A stretch of DNA of 58,677 nt from Candidatus Wallbacteria bacterium (GCA_016190005.1 JACPRK010000164.1:1-58677), one strand, 5' to 3'; counted from the stretch's first letter, positions 1 through 8,947 are shown. Program-made: numbers and translations. The notes: generated by a model not told the origin, from the sequence alone.

Positions 1-3
1 AGC

Positions 4-36
4 CCTTCGGCATGCTCAGGACATGCTTGTCGAAGG
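4..36. repeat. Dispersed hairpin repeat (TGTCGAAGG family)
   Basis: This is an imperfect palindrome. The outer arms are CCTTCG and CGAAGG, the inner arms GCATG and CATGC, around a CTCAGGA loop. Related TTCGA/TCAGGA or TGTCGA modules recur near 9004-9044 and 52106-52181, all outside genes. It looks like a REP-type intergenic repeat and may act as a transcript end for the adjacent minus-strand gene. Confidence 0.5.
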
Positions 37-76
37 ATGGACTTCGCAGTCCGCCCCCTCGTCGCTGCAGCTGATC

Positions 77-1537
77 CTACTTCTCCTTACCGGTCAGCCA
101 GGTCCAGTTCATGGGGAAGAAGCCAGGCTTGAGGTGGACCTGGTAGAAGTGCCAGAGGAAGACGGATGCGGTGGCGAGGATGGCCTCGAAGCCGTGGATC
201 AACTGCACGATGAAGAGACCGCCCTTGGGCAACCAGGCGGCAGCGGTCACCGGGAACCAGAGCATCAGGCCCGTCAGGCCCATGACTCCCAGACCCCAGG
301 CGAAAGCCCAGTACTCGACCTTCTCGATCCAGCCGTACTTTCCCGCGCGCTTGGGCGCCTCATCGCGCAGGAGCAGGAAGGTGCGCACTTGCTCCCGGAA
401 CTCGATGAAGTCGTCGAGCGCGGGCATCATCGACAGCGGCATCTGCCCGCGGACATTGAGCCCCCAGAGCCAGCCGATGTGCCAGAGCGTCGCCAGGATC
501 ATCAGCGTGCCAGCGATGCGATGGACCAGTGCGGCCGTCTCGACCCCGCCGAAGAGCGCCAGCAGCCGGGTCTCGGAATCGAGGCTTCCCGCAAGCAGCG
601 GCAGGCCTGTGAGCACCAGCGCGACGAACGTGAGAATGATGACGAAGTGCTGCACGCGTTGCGAGCGAGTGAAACGCTCCTCCGGGTCGATATGAGGGTG
701 CGGCATCGGACGCCGCGAGAGCTTCCTGGCTGCCAGTGAGAAGAGCTCCAGCGCGATCATCGCGCCGAAGAAAAGCAGCGTGAACACGATCAAGGCCGAG
801 TAGATACGGCTCACCAACGTCGCCGCCGGCGCGTGCTTCTCGTCGATCGGATCGTGGGAGAAGGTGAGCGAGAACATCCGCGTGGCGCCTTCGTGGCACC
901 GCGCGCAGACCTGCGCCCGGTTCGCAAGGCTGAGCTCCGAGGCCGCGGACGCGGGCGAAGTGACGCGGTGGGAGCCGTGGCAGTCGACGCACCCAGGCGA
1001 CTTCTTGCTTCCGAGCATCCGCTTCTGGCCGTGGACGCTGCTTTCGTAACTCTTCCAGACCGCGGTCGGCAGACCCAGGCGGCTCTGCATCGCCTTGTTC
1101 TCGTGGCAGCGGCTGCAGGCGTCCTCTGGCTCCTGTCCGGGAGCACGCTTCGTCATGCCGTGCGGTTCTCCATGACAGGCCTTGCAGTCCTTCTGGAAGG
1201 CTTTCACACCCTGGAGGCCGGCTACTTTGTGGACGCTTCCAGCGAAGCCCTTGGCCGCGGACTCATGGCATTCGACACAGGAGGCAAACGGCCCGGCCGG
1301 CGCCGTCGTGTGGGGGTACTCCGCCATCCCGGTGTGGCAGTCCAGACACGACTGCTGCCCGTGTGCAGACCGGGAGAATGAGTCGAGCCGGCCGGCGTCC
1401 CACGTGTCATGGCACTCCAGACACGCGGCCGCCCCCGGCTTGGCCTCATCACCCAGCGCGGCCGTCCAGCCCACCAGGGCGAGCTGGACGGCTACGACAC
1501 CCAGGACCCAGGTCCGCGACATCATCGGCGCACTCAT
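77..1537 (-). CDS. CbcL-like multiheme c / diheme b membrane cytochrome
   Basis: This is a predicted inner-membrane quinone-linked electron transfer protein of 486 residues. A signal peptide (about 1-30) leads into a periplasmic region with seven CxxCH heme motifs between residues 39 and 215. Five membrane spans follow (about 240-268, 297-318, 336-360, 406-430, 440-466), with histidines placed like the two b hemes of the FdnI/HydC cytochrome b family. The fusion resembles Geobacter CbcL, which has nine c hemes, and probably moves electrons between the quinone pool and periplasmic cytochromes. The start at 1537 is chosen because GGAGGT lies nine bases upstream; an ATG 36 bases further upstream lacks this. 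It lies 46 bp downstream of a small membrane protein gene, probably in one operon. The direction of electron flow is inference. Confidence 0.85.
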   Translation of the reverse strand: MSAPMMSRTWVLGVVAVQLALVGWTAALGDEAKPGAAACLECHDTWDAGRLDSFSRSAHGQQSCLDCHTGMAEYPHTTAPAGPFASCVECHESAAKGFAGSVHKVAGLQGVKAFQKDCKACHGEPHGMTKRAPGQEPEDACSRCHENKAMQSRLGLPTAVWKSYESSVHGQKRMLGSKKSPGCVDCHGSHRVTSPASAASELSLANRAQVCARCHEGATRMFSLTFSHDPIDEKHAPAATLVSRIYSALIVFTLLFFGAMIALELFSLAARKLSRRPMPHPHIDPEERFTRSQRVQHFVIILTFVALVLTGLPLLAGSLDSETRLLALFGGVETAALVHRIAGTLMILATLWHIGWLWGLNVRGQMPLSMMPALDDFIEFREQVRTFLLLRDEAPKRAGKYGWIEKVEYWAFAWGLGVMGLTGLMLWFPVTAAAWLPKGGLFIVQLIHGFEAILATASVFLWHFYQVHLKPGFFPMNWTWLTGKEK

Positions 1538-1583
1538 GAAGGTTCGACCTCCAGGCCGCGAGCCCGCCCGCATCCTGCGGAGC

Positions 1584-1880
1584 TTACGCGGCGTTTTCGC
1601 TCTTGTGGAGCTTGGCGATGGCCCAGGACGACAGCGCGCCCACGGCCGAGCCGGCTACCACGAACAGGAACCAGACGCTGACCATCCCGATGGCCATCCC
1701 GACCAGCACGAGGTACCCGCCGATCCCGCCCTGCTCCACGGGCGCCCCCGTCAGCGTCGTGCCGATCAACACTCCCAGATACCCGCCGTACAACAGCGCC
1801 GGAACCAGTCCCGCGGCCAGGAACATGACCGTACCGACCATCGCACCGATCCAAACGCTCTTCTCTTTGACTTCCTGCAT
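1584..1880 (-). CDS. Small two-span membrane protein
   Basis: This 98-residue protein has no family I recognise. It has two hydrophobic segments (about residues 10-35 and 55-85) separated by a Gly-rich loop, and a lysine-rich C-terminus. The start at 1880 is set by GGAGGTGAGCAAG directly before the ATG; an upstream in-frame ATG at 1943 has no ribosome site. It is the first gene of a two-gene unit with the CbcL-like cytochrome, so it may be an accessory or assembly partner of that complex. That role is inferred only from position. Confidence 0.7.
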   Translation of the reverse strand: MQEVKEKSVWIGAMVGTVMFLAAGLVPALLYGGYLGVLIGTTLTGAPVEQGGIGGYLVLVGMAIGMVSVWFLFVVAGSAVGALSSWAIAKLHKSENAA

Positions 1881-2048
1881 CTTGCTCACCTCCGGTACGG
1901 CAATGAGCAATACACACGGCAGGCCAACTTTGAGAAGCCGCATCGATAAAGGGCTTATCGGGTTTGTTTTCGATTTCCCGTGTCGCCCGGACGCGACGGC
2001 TGCAGGCGCGGCGGGCGCCCTCCTCTAGACGCAGCGCGTCATGAGCCC

Positions 2049-2068
2049 GTGTCGCCGTCCGGCGACAC
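2049..2068. promoter_or_regulatory. Inverted repeat GTGTCGCC-N4-GGCGACAC
   Basis: Perfect 8-bp arms flank a GTCC spacer, and an extra half site GTGTCGCC lies at 1980-1987. The site falls between the response regulator stop and the CbcL-like unit. It could be an intrinsic-terminator-like hairpin for the regulator operon or an enhancer site for that regulator. The same GTCGCC/GGCGAC core occurs in inverted form upstream of the sigma-54 promoter at 4788, which favours an operator role. Confidence 0.4.
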
Positions 2069-2090
2069 CCGAGTCGTGCCGCGGCGACGT

Positions 2091-3452
2091 TCACGCCTCG
2101 CCTCCCTTCTGCAGCCCGTGGCGCGTCAGCCACTTGTAGAGCGTGGCCCGGTGGACGCCGGCCATCCGCGACGCGGACGCTATGCTGCCGCCGGCAGCCT
2201 CCAGGAGCCGGCTCAGGTATGCCTTCTCGAAGGCGTCCCGCGCGGCTTCCCAGTCGTTTCCCTGAGACGCCGGCAAGTTCGCGCCGCCTCCCAGCAGCTC
2301 CGCCGGCAGATCGCCCCGCCGGACTACGTTCCCCGTGGCGACCAGCACGCTGCGCTCGATGACGTTCTCCAGCTGCCGGACGTTGCCTGGCCACGGATAG
2401 CCCTGCAGGAACTCGACGACCTCGGCGGAGAGCTCTAGCGGACCCGCGCCGAACTTGGCCGAGTAGTGCGCCAGGAACTCCGCCGCCAGCGCCGGGATGT
2501 CCTCAGGGCGGTCCCGAAGCGGCGGCAGCGGAACCGTCACGACATTGATGCGGTAGAAAAGGTCCGCGCGGAAGCCGCCGCGTGTCACCAGCGCGCCGAG
2601 TTCCTGGTTCGTCGCGCAGAGGATTCTCGCCTCGCACCGAGCCAGCCGGTGGCTGCCCACGGGGTAGTACTCCCCGCTCTGCAGCACTCGCAGGAGCTTC
2701 GGCTGCAGCGCCAGCGCGAGGTCCCCGATCTCGTCCAGGAACAGCGTTCCCCCGGACGCCTCGGCCAGGAATCCCCGGTGGTCGGAGCTGGCGCCCGAGA
2801 AGGCCCCTTTCACGTGCCCGAAGAGCTCGCTCTCCAGCAGCGTCTCGGCGATGGCGCAGCAGTTGAGCGAGACGAACGGATGGTCCGCGCGCCGCGAAAG
2901 CGAGTGGAGCAGCCGGGCAATCCGGTCCTTGCCCGTCCCGGTTTCCCCCGTGATCAGCACGGTGACGTCCGCCGGTGCGATCTTCTGCACCAGCGTGACT
3001 GCTGCTCGCATCGGTCCGCTGCGGGCGACCACGCCGGCCAGCGCCTCGCGGCGAATGCGCTCCTTGAGCTGCACGTTCTCCCGGGCCAGGTCTCGCTGCT
3101 TGAGCGCCCGCTCGATGAGTAGCTTCACCTCCTCGGGTTCGAACGGTTTCTTGATGTAGTCGACTGCCCCCAGCCGCATGGCTTCCACGGCGGTGTCCAC
3201 CGTGGCGAACGCCGTGACCACGATCACCGGCAGCTCGGGTTCGATGGCGTGGACCTCCTGCAACCCCTGTAGGCCGTCCATCCCGGGCATCTTGAGATCC
3301 GTCAGCACGATGTCGATGCCGCCGCGCCGAACAGACTCGAGCGCGCTTCTCACTCCGGCATGCGCGTCGACGTCGTAGCCAGCCGCGCCCAGGAAGCGCG
3401 TGAAGAGGCTGCGGGCGCTCTCCAGGTCGTCGATGACCAGCACGCGCGTCAT
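2091..3452 (-). CDS. NtrC-family sigma-54 response regulator (EET module)
   Basis: This 453-residue protein has three domains in order. A receiver domain (about 3-118) has acidic DD near residue 8 and phospho-acceptor D52 in TDLKMPG. A sigma-54 AAA+ domain carries Walker A GETGTGKD and Walker B LFLDEIGD. A Fis-type helix-turn-helix lies at the C-terminus. The sigma-54 contact loop reads GAFSGA instead of the usual GAFTGA, a conservative T-to-S change seen in some active members. The gene overlaps its kinase by four bases (ATGA), so the two are translationally coupled. The pair is divergent from the giant surface cytochrome, which has a sigma-54 promoter at 4788; that cytochrome is the probable target. 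Confidence 0.92.
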   Translation of the reverse strand: MTRVLVIDDLESARSLFTRFLGAAGYDVDAHAGVRSALESVRRGGIDIVLTDLKMPGMDGLQGLQEVHAIEPELPVIVVTAFATVDTAVEAMRLGAVDYIKKPFEPEEVKLLIERALKQRDLARENVQLKERIRREALAGVVARSGPMRAAVTLVQKIAPADVTVLITGETGTGKDRIARLLHSLSRRADHPFVSLNCCAIAETLLESELFGHVKGAFSGASSDHRGFLAEASGGTLFLDEIGDLALALQPKLLRVLQSGEYYPVGSHRLARCEARILCATNQELGALVTRGGFRADLFYRINVVTVPLPPLRDRPEDIPALAAEFLAHYSAKFGAGPLELSAEVVEFLQGYPWPGNVRQLENVIERSVLVATGNVVRRGDLPAELLGGGANLPASQGNDWEAARDAFEKAYLSRLLEAAGGSIASASRMAGVHRATLYKWLTRHGLQKGGEA

Positions 3453-4582
3453 AGCGCCACCACCTCGTTCAGTCTCCCCTGGATCGGCAGCTCCATGACG
3501 ACCCGGGTTCCCGCGCCCGCGGAGCTGGCGATGTGGATCGTGCCGTCGTGCTGCTCCAGGATGCGGTGGGCAATTGCCAGACCCAGCCCGGTTCCCTCAC
3601 CCGGGCCCTTGGTCGTGAAGAACGGGTCGAAGACCTTCGTCAGGAACTCCTCCGGGATGCCGGGGCCGGTGTCCTCCACGCAGATTGCTATCCGTTCCGT
3701 CGGGACGCGCCGCGCGGTCACCGTGAGCGTGCCGCCGCGCTTCATGGCCTGGACGGCGTTGTGCATGACGTTGAACAGTGCCTGTTCGAGCATCACGGAG
3801 TCGCAGACGATCACAGGGAGCTCATTTTCCAGCTCCCGCACCAGCCGCACGTCCTGCTTCTGCATCGGCAGCGCCAGGACCGAAAGGCAGCTCTCCAGGA
3901 TCTCTTCCACGCTGCCCGGTCGTGGCTTCAGCGCCGCCGGCCGCGCGAACATCAGGAAGCGCGAGATCAGCTCGGAGGCACGCTGACACTCCCGCCGCAC
4001 GATCGTCAGGTCATCGGCCAGCTCGTGCTGCTCCCCGAGCTCCACCTGCATCACCGAGGTGTACCCGGCGATGCTGTTGAGGAGGTTGTTCAACTCGTGC
4101 GCCAGGCCCGCCGATAGCGTCCCCAGGGCCGCCAGCCGCTCGGAGCGCCGAACGTCGCCTGCCAGGCTGGCATTGGCCCGGTTCAGGTCTTCCACCAGCC
4201 GGTCGATCTCGGAGCGCTGGTTCCTGAGCGAGGCGACCAGGTTGTTGAACTGCGCCGTGAACGTGCCCATCTCGTCTCCCTCCGGGACCGGCACGCGGAC
4301 GTCGAAGTTGCCGGCTTCGACCTGTGCCGCGGCGGCGGCGATGCGGGAGAGCGGCAGCGTGATGCGCCGGACGTAGACGGCGGAGAGGACGCCCGCGACG
4401 ACGGTCCAGAAGACGGCGTTCAGCAGCGCCAGCCGGACGAAGATCATCGCCGACTCGTCGCCCAGGTGCTCGAAGTCATGGCCGGCGTGCGCCCCGGCCC
4501 AGGCCATCACCATCGCGATGCTGACGACCACGACCACGCCCGAGACCATCACAGCCAGCTTCCATGACAGCGGAATGTTCAC
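3449..4582 (-). CDS. NtrB-like membrane sensor histidine kinase
   Basis: This 377-residue kinase has two membrane spans (about 8-29 and 47-68) enclosing only a very short periplasmic loop. A HAMP domain, a coiled-coil stretch, a HisKA H-box AHELNN and a HATPase domain (N-box with HNAVQ, G-boxes DTGPGIP and GTGLGLAI) follow. With so small an external loop the signal is likely sensed in the membrane or by the histidines and acidic residues near residues 32-38 (AGHDFEHLGDE). The start is GTG at 4582. It is cotranscribed with the sigma-54 response regulator and points away from the multiheme lipoprotein gene. Confidence 0.9.
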   Translation of the reverse strand: MNIPLSWKLAVMVSGVVVVVSIAMVMAWAGAHAGHDFEHLGDESAMIFVRLALLNAVFWTVVAGVLSAVYVRRITLPLSRIAAAAAQVEAGNFDVRVPVPEGDEMGTFTAQFNNLVASLRNQRSEIDRLVEDLNRANASLAGDVRRSERLAALGTLSAGLAHELNNLLNSIAGYTSVMQVELGEQHELADDLTIVRRECQRASELISRFLMFARPAALKPRPGSVEEILESCLSVLALPMQKQDVRLVRELENELPVIVCDSVMLEQALFNVMHNAVQAMKRGGTLTVTARRVPTERIAICVEDTGPGIPEEFLTKVFDPFFTTKGPGEGTGLGLAIAHRILEQHDGTIHIASSAGAGTRVVMELPIQGRLNEVVAL

Positions 4583-4605
4583 GTCCAGAGGCTCGCAAGG
4601 AGCGT

Positions 4606-4658
4606 GCCCCGGCGGTCGCCGGGGCCCCCTGGGCGGATGGGTGGCGCGTCCCGGCGAC
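4606..4658. promoter_or_regulatory. Candidate enhancer region for sigma-54 promoter
   Basis: A perfect palindrome (arms GCCCCGGCG and CGCCGGGGC, 4606-4625) contains GTCGCC. A matching GGCGAC sits at 4653-4658. The pair lies 130-180 bp upstream of the sigma-54 promoter at 4788, a normal distance for NtrC-type activators, and shares its core with the inverted repeat at 2049. Function is inferred. Confidence 0.35.
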
Positions 4659-4787
4659 CCGGGTCACTCTTGGCTGCACGGGGGGACGAAAAGGCCGCGG
4701 TGTACTTGTCCGGCCAACCGCCACTCGCGTGCCGCCAGTCCCACTCGTGGCGCGATCATGCTCGTAACACTCCCGTCACACTGGCCC

Positions 4788-4803
4788 TGGACTCGAAGTT
4801 GCA
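4788..4803 (+). promoter_or_regulatory. Sigma-54 promoter for surface cytochrome
   Basis: The sequence TGGACTCGAAGTTGCA matches the sigma-54 consensus TGGCAC-N5-TTGCA in the invariant GG and GC and in the TTGCA half, with correct spacing. It lies about 95 bp before the cytochrome start and faces away from an NtrB/NtrC pair. Confidence 0.6.
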
Positions 4804-4897
4804 GTGTCATGTCTCCATTTCATCGGATAGAGTCATTGCGAACGCATGGGACGCTAGGGTACCTATCGTGGGTATGTCATCAAGGAGAGTGGAGCGA

Positions 4898-7800
4898 ATG
4901 TCGAGCAGCAGTTCAGGCAAAACGCATAATCACAGCCTGTTGGCGGTGCTGGTCGTTCTTGCAGTCACCTGTACGTCATGTGGGGGGGGGGGCGGGGGAG
5001 GCGGCTCCACGACCGGTAGCGTGGCCTTGACCAGTCTGTCGCTCGAGCAGGCGCTGGCCCAGCTGCGCGCCAATGGCATCGGCAACCCGACTGCGAGCCT
5101 CTCGGTGACCGGCGGCATCAGCGGCAACGTCTCCAAGCTGGTCGCCAAGGCAGGCGCGGCTTCGAAGGTCGAAGCGGCCTCGCTCGCCACGATCGCCACC
5201 GACCGCGGCGGATACTCCATCCGCACCGACGCGGCCGGCAACTTCAGCCTCTCTCTCCCGGCCTCGATCTACACCTTCACGATCTCCATTCCCGGCTACC
5301 GCACGCTGACCCTGCGGGACGTCCCGGTCCTCAAGGACTCGATCACGTCACTGGGTGCACTCAAGACCCTCGACCCCCTCGGCACGGCCGACACCGACAC
5401 GATCGATCCGACCCGTCCGGTCGCCAAGGCATTCGTCGGGGCCGGCCGTTGCCGCGCCTGCCACACGTCGCACTACGACGCCTTCAACGCCACGAAGCAC
5501 ACCAAGCCGATTCGCAACATCAACGATCCCGTCGAAAAGGCCAATGGCTTCGACGTCGTCGCCGACTTCTCCGCGGATTCGGGCTCGAGCGTCCGCACCC
5601 TCTCCTTCACCGACACGGCCGTCGGCACTCAGCCGGTCAAGCTCGAGCTGAGCAGGACAGCGGAGAACCGCTACTTCGTCGCCCTGGTCGACCGCTCCAG
5701 CGGCACCAAGCACACCTACGAGGCGCTCCGTACCCACGGCGGCACGGGCGACTGGAAGCAGCGCTTCCAGACCCGCATCGGCGGCAGCTGGTACACCTTG
5801 CCGATTCAGTGGAATGAGAAGGAGACCGCCGCGTCCAAGAAATGGGTCAAGTACAACGTCGGCGACTGGTTCGACGCCAGCGGCAGCGTCCGCAAGCACA
5901 ACGCGACGCGCAACGGCGTGCTGACCGAGGTCTTCGGGCCGGCCCAGCACAACTCCTACGAGCGCAAGTGCTTCGGTTGCCACGGCACGATGCAGGGCAT
6001 CAAGCGGGTCGACGCCGCCGCTTCCGCCGCGGGCGAAGGCGATGTCGGTGACTACGTGGCCGAGTACAGCTCGCTCGTCGTGAGCTGCGAGAACTGCCAC
6101 GGCCCCGGCTATCCGCATGTCGACACCCAGAACCCCAACGACATCGTCAATCCGAGCAAGTCGGCCGTCCGAACCAACAAGCTCTCCTACGCTCGTGCCA
6201 ACGAGGTCTGCGGCCAGTGCCACATCCGCGGCGAGAGCATCTATACGGCGCCGTCCGTCGCCGGCCTGACCGAGACCACCGCGCAGCGCAAGTACGAGTA
6301 CCCCTGGACTGCGGACAACAAGCCGTACCGGCTGGGCAACGACCTGCTCGCCACGTCCTACGCCATCGAGGGTTCCAGCAAGTACTGGAATACCAAGTAC
6401 ACGCGCAACGTCCACTCCTTCCAGCACCACCAGCAGTGGCTGGATAACGAGAGGGGCGCGCACGGCTTCGAGGCCGCGCAGGTCACCTGCTTTGACTGCC
6501 ACGACCCGCACGGCAACCGCTCCGCCGGCCGCAAGCACCAGCTTCTGGCAAGCACCGACGATAACGCGCTCTGTCTGCGCTGTCATGGAAAGGACGGCCG
6601 CGCCCAGACGCGGTTCCTGCTGCCGGGCGAGAGCTCGACGGACTCCAGCATCAAGCTGGTCACCGAACACACCAAGCACAGCTACAACCCGGCCGGTTCC
6701 GGCGGGCCGGTCGCGAGCCGCTGCACCGCCTGCCACATGCAGAGAACGGCCTCCAGCGCGCTGCGCTACGACATCTCCGACCACACGCAGCGGATCATCA
6801 AACCGGTCGAGAGTCTCGACATGGCCGACAACGGTGGCGACAAGTCCTCCGGGTTCGTCATCCCGCACTCCTGCGCTTCGAGCACGGTCGGTTGCCACAA
6901 CAGCGCCACCTTCCCGGGCGGCGACTTCTTCGTCGGCACGGGCGACGTCCGAACTGACACGAGCGCCCGCGGCAAGCTGGTCGCGGCCGTCAACGGCTAC
7001 GAGTCCAAGTTCGGCAGCCGCAAGGCCGCCGGGACCAACGTTGCCGGCCAGCTCGGCTCCCTGGAGGGCACCGTCACGCTGGGCGGTGTCCCGATGGAAG
7101 GCGTCCGCGTGATGGCCGATCGGGGCGAGGACTTCGACGAGACCGCCGCGGACGGCAAGTTCCGGCTACTTCTGCCGAAGGGGACCTACAACCTCTTTGC
7201 GGTGCATCCCTCCTTCAAGACGACCTCGCTCGAGGCCGTGCTCGTGACCAGCGGCGCCGTCAACGGAAACCTCAAGCTGGTCTTGGGCGCCCTGGGTACC
7301 GGAGAGGCGCAGTTCGCCGGCTCGCAGAAGTGCAAGACCTGCCACGCCGACTACTACAACCGCTGGCAGAAGACCCTGCACAACAGAGGCATCCGCTACA
7401 TCGACGCCGGCGACGATCGCGACCCGCGCTTCCTGGTCGTGGCCGACTTCGGCGCCGAGGGAGTCGGTCGCACGATTCGCTCCACCGAGTCCGATTTCTC
7501 GGCGCTCGGAACGGCGCAGATCCGGCTGCTCAAGCAGAACGGCGTCTACACCGTCACCCTCGTGAATGGTGACAGCAGCATCGCCGGGACGTACACCGTG
7601 CTGCGCACCTACGGCGGCGGTCGCGGCGACTGGAAGCAGCGCTTCCTGGTCAAGATCGGAAACAGCAGTTACATCCTCCCCATCCAGTGGAGCGAGTACG
7701 GACCGGTCGGGCCGACCAAGAACCCCCGCTTCAAGACCTACAACCTGACCAACTGGTTCAACACCACGACCAAGGTCTTCTCTACTCCGGCCAAGGCCAA

Positions 7801-8869
7801 GAGCTTCGAGTACCAGTGCACGGCCTGTCACGCTACCGGTATCGAGGTCGAGTATCGCCAGGCGGCGAACGAGGCTTTCTCGAAGTTCTCGGAGATGAAC
7901 ACCGGGTGTGAGAAGTGTCACGGAGCCGGCGGCGGTCACTACCGCACGGGCGACGCGACCAAGATTCTCAATCCCGACAAGTTCAGCACGGCCATCCGGA
8001 AGCTCGACACCTGCGGACAGTGCCATTCCAGAGGCAACTCGACGGTCAAGCCGGACGGCGCTAGCGCCACCGAGTACGGCGTGCAGAGCCGGACCGAGGC
8101 ACAAGCCGGGGTCTTCCGGCTCGGGCTCTACAGCGTGCTCGAGACTGCTCCGGTCTTCACGACGTTCTTCTCGAACGCAGTGACAACGCTCGACGATCGC
8201 TACTGGAACTCGGCCACCTGGACGGTCACCTCGTCCACGGCGGATGTCAGCTTCGTGCCGGTGACGACCCAGCGGCGGGTCTCGTTCAAGCACCACCAGC
8301 AGGCCAATGACCTCCAGGCCAGCGTTCACTTCGTCGCGGGTGTCACCTGCTGGTCGTGTCACGACGCCCACGGCTCGTCGAACAAAGCCAACCTCAAACT
8401 GCCCGATGGCAACCTGATCGTCAACGGCCAGATCAACGAGCAGAGCCTCTGCTTGTCGTGCCACGGTCCTTCGGAGAGTGCCTCCGCCGCCACTCAGCGC
8501 TTCACGAGTGTCGCAAGCCTCAGGACTCACATCACCGGAGGCGTTGGTGCACACCAGGCCGCAGAGGCGCAGTTCAGCTGTACGGCCTGCCATATGCCCA
8601 GGACCGCGCAGACGGTGGAGAAGTGGGACATCGCCAGTCACACGTTCCAGCCGATCGACCCGCAGGTGAGTCTCAACATGTGGCTCTCCGGCGGTAACGG
8701 GAACACGGACCCGACCCGCAAGGGCGTCGGCTCGACGGCGTCGACCGACGTGATCTTCAACGCCTGCACAAGCTGCCACACCGATCGGAAGGGCAGCCTG
8801 AACGCGCTCAAGCTGGGCGTGCAGGTCTACAAGGTCTTCCGCACCGGCGGCGGCGGTTCGATCCAGTAA
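4898..8869 (+). CDS. Tandem octaheme surface lipoprotein cytochrome
   Basis: This predicted outer-surface electron-transfer protein has 1323 residues. A hydrophobic leader ends in a Cys-rich lipobox-like stretch followed by eight glycines. Two homologous units follow. Each is a carboxypeptidase-regulatory-like beta domain and then a cytochrome region. Unit 1 (about 5446-6900) has seven CxxCH motifs plus one odd Cx6CH. Unit 2 (about 7320-8790) has eight CxxCH. The units share long identities such as GDWKQRF and LPIQW, so they arose by duplication. The start at 4898 is preferred because AAGGAGAG lies eight bases upstream. Downstream cytochrome-conduit genes suggest a role as terminal extracellular reductase or wire. 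The sigma-54 promoter at 4788 and divergent NtrB/NtrC indicate regulated expression. Confidence 0.85.
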   Translation: MSSSSSGKTHNHSLLAVLVVLAVTCTSCGGGGGGGGSTTGSVALTSLSLEQALAQLRANGIGNPTASLSVTGGISGNVSKLVAKAGAASKVEAASLATIATDRGGYSIRTDAAGNFSLSLPASIYTFTISIPGYRTLTLRDVPVLKDSITSLGALKTLDPLGTADTDTIDPTRPVAKAFVGAGRCRACHTSHYDAFNATKHTKPIRNINDPVEKANGFDVVADFSADSGSSVRTLSFTDTAVGTQPVKLELSRTAENRYFVALVDRSSGTKHTYEALRTHGGTGDWKQRFQTRIGGSWYTLPIQWNEKETAASKKWVKYNVGDWFDASGSVRKHNATRNGVLTEVFGPAQHNSYERKCFGCHGTMQGIKRVDAAASAAGEGDVGDYVAEYSSLVVSCENCHGPGYPHVDTQNPNDIVNPSKSAVRTNKLSYARANEVCGQCHIRGESIYTAPSVAGLTETTAQRKYEYPWTADNKPYRLGNDLLATSYAIEGSSKYWNTKYTRNVHSFQHHQQWLDNERGAHGFEAAQVTCFDCHDPHGNRSAGRKHQLLASTDDNALCLRCHGKDGRAQTRFLLPGESSTDSSIKLVTEHTKHSYNPAGSGGPVASRCTACHMQRTASSALRYDISDHTQRIIKPVESLDMADNGGDKSSGFVIPHSCASSTVGCHNSATFPGGDFFVGTGDVRTDTSARGKLVAAVNGYESKFGSRKAAGTNVAGQLGSLEGTVTLGGVPMEGVRVMADRGEDFDETAADGKFRLLLPKGTYNLFAVHPSFKTTSLEAVLVTSGAVNGNLKLVLGALGTGEAQFAGSQKCKTCHADYYNRWQKTLHNRGIRYIDAGDDRDPRFLVVADFGAEGVGRTIRSTESDFSALGTAQIRLLKQNGVYTVTLVNGDSSIAGTYTVLRTYGGGRGDWKQRFLVKIGNSSYILPIQWSEYGPVGPTKNPRFKTYNLTNWFNTTTKVFSTPAKAKSFEYQCTACHATGIEVEYRQAANEAFSKFSEMNTGCEKCHGAGGGHYRTGDATKILNPDKFSTAIRKLDTCGQCHSRGNSTVKPDGASATEYGVQSRTEAQAGVFRLGLYSVLETAPVFTTFFSNAVTTLDDRYWNSATWTVTSSTADVSFVPVTTQRRVSFKHHQQANDLQASVHFVAGVTCWSCHDAHGSSNKANLKLPDGNLIVNGQINEQSLCLSCHGPSESASAATQRFTSVASLRTHITGGVGAHQAAEAQFSCTACHMPRTAQTVEKWDIASHTFQPIDPQVSLNMWLSGGNGNTDPTRKGVGSTASTDVIFNACTSCHTDRKGSLNALKLGVQVYKVFRTGGGGSIQ
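4982..4992 (+). repeat. G11 homopolymer in lipoprotein leader
   Basis: Eleven consecutive G residues encode part of the polyglycine tract just after the lipidation cysteine of the surface cytochrome. A tract of this length so near the start of a coding region can slip and switch the gene on and off (phase variation). It may also be a sequencing-error hotspot. Confidence 0.7.
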
Positions 8870-8875
8870 CCAACA

Positions 8876-8909
8876 CACGAGGCCCGGGGCGAAAGCCCCG
8901 GGCCTCGTG
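8876..8909 (+). terminator. Strong hairpin after surface cytochrome
   Basis: A perfect 15-bp GC-rich stem encloses a GAAA tetraloop and begins six bases after the cytochrome stop codon. There is no T-run, so it may act as a transcript-end or stabilising hairpin rather than a classical intrinsic terminator. Confidence 0.7.
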
Positions 8910-8923
8910 CTGCCCGGCCAAGT

Positions 8924-8947
8924 CCCGTGGCGTCTACCCGTACCGGG
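8924..8947. repeat. Half copy of the 17808 palindromic element
   Basis: The 24-bp sequence beginning CCCGTGGCGTCTACC differs at one position from the arms of the 36-bp inverted repeat at 17808-17891. The rest of the gap to 9131 holds a G-rich run of GGGCAGGG-like units (8955-8998), the dispersed repeat at 9004, and pyrimidine-rich sequence before the next gene's stop. I see no gene in this gap. Confidence 0.55.

Noticed and set aside
1907..1921. Possible sigma-54 promoter before the CbcL-like unit (TGCCGT-N5-TTGC on the minus strand)
   Set aside because: The essential GG at -24 is replaced by GC and the site is too near the start codon.
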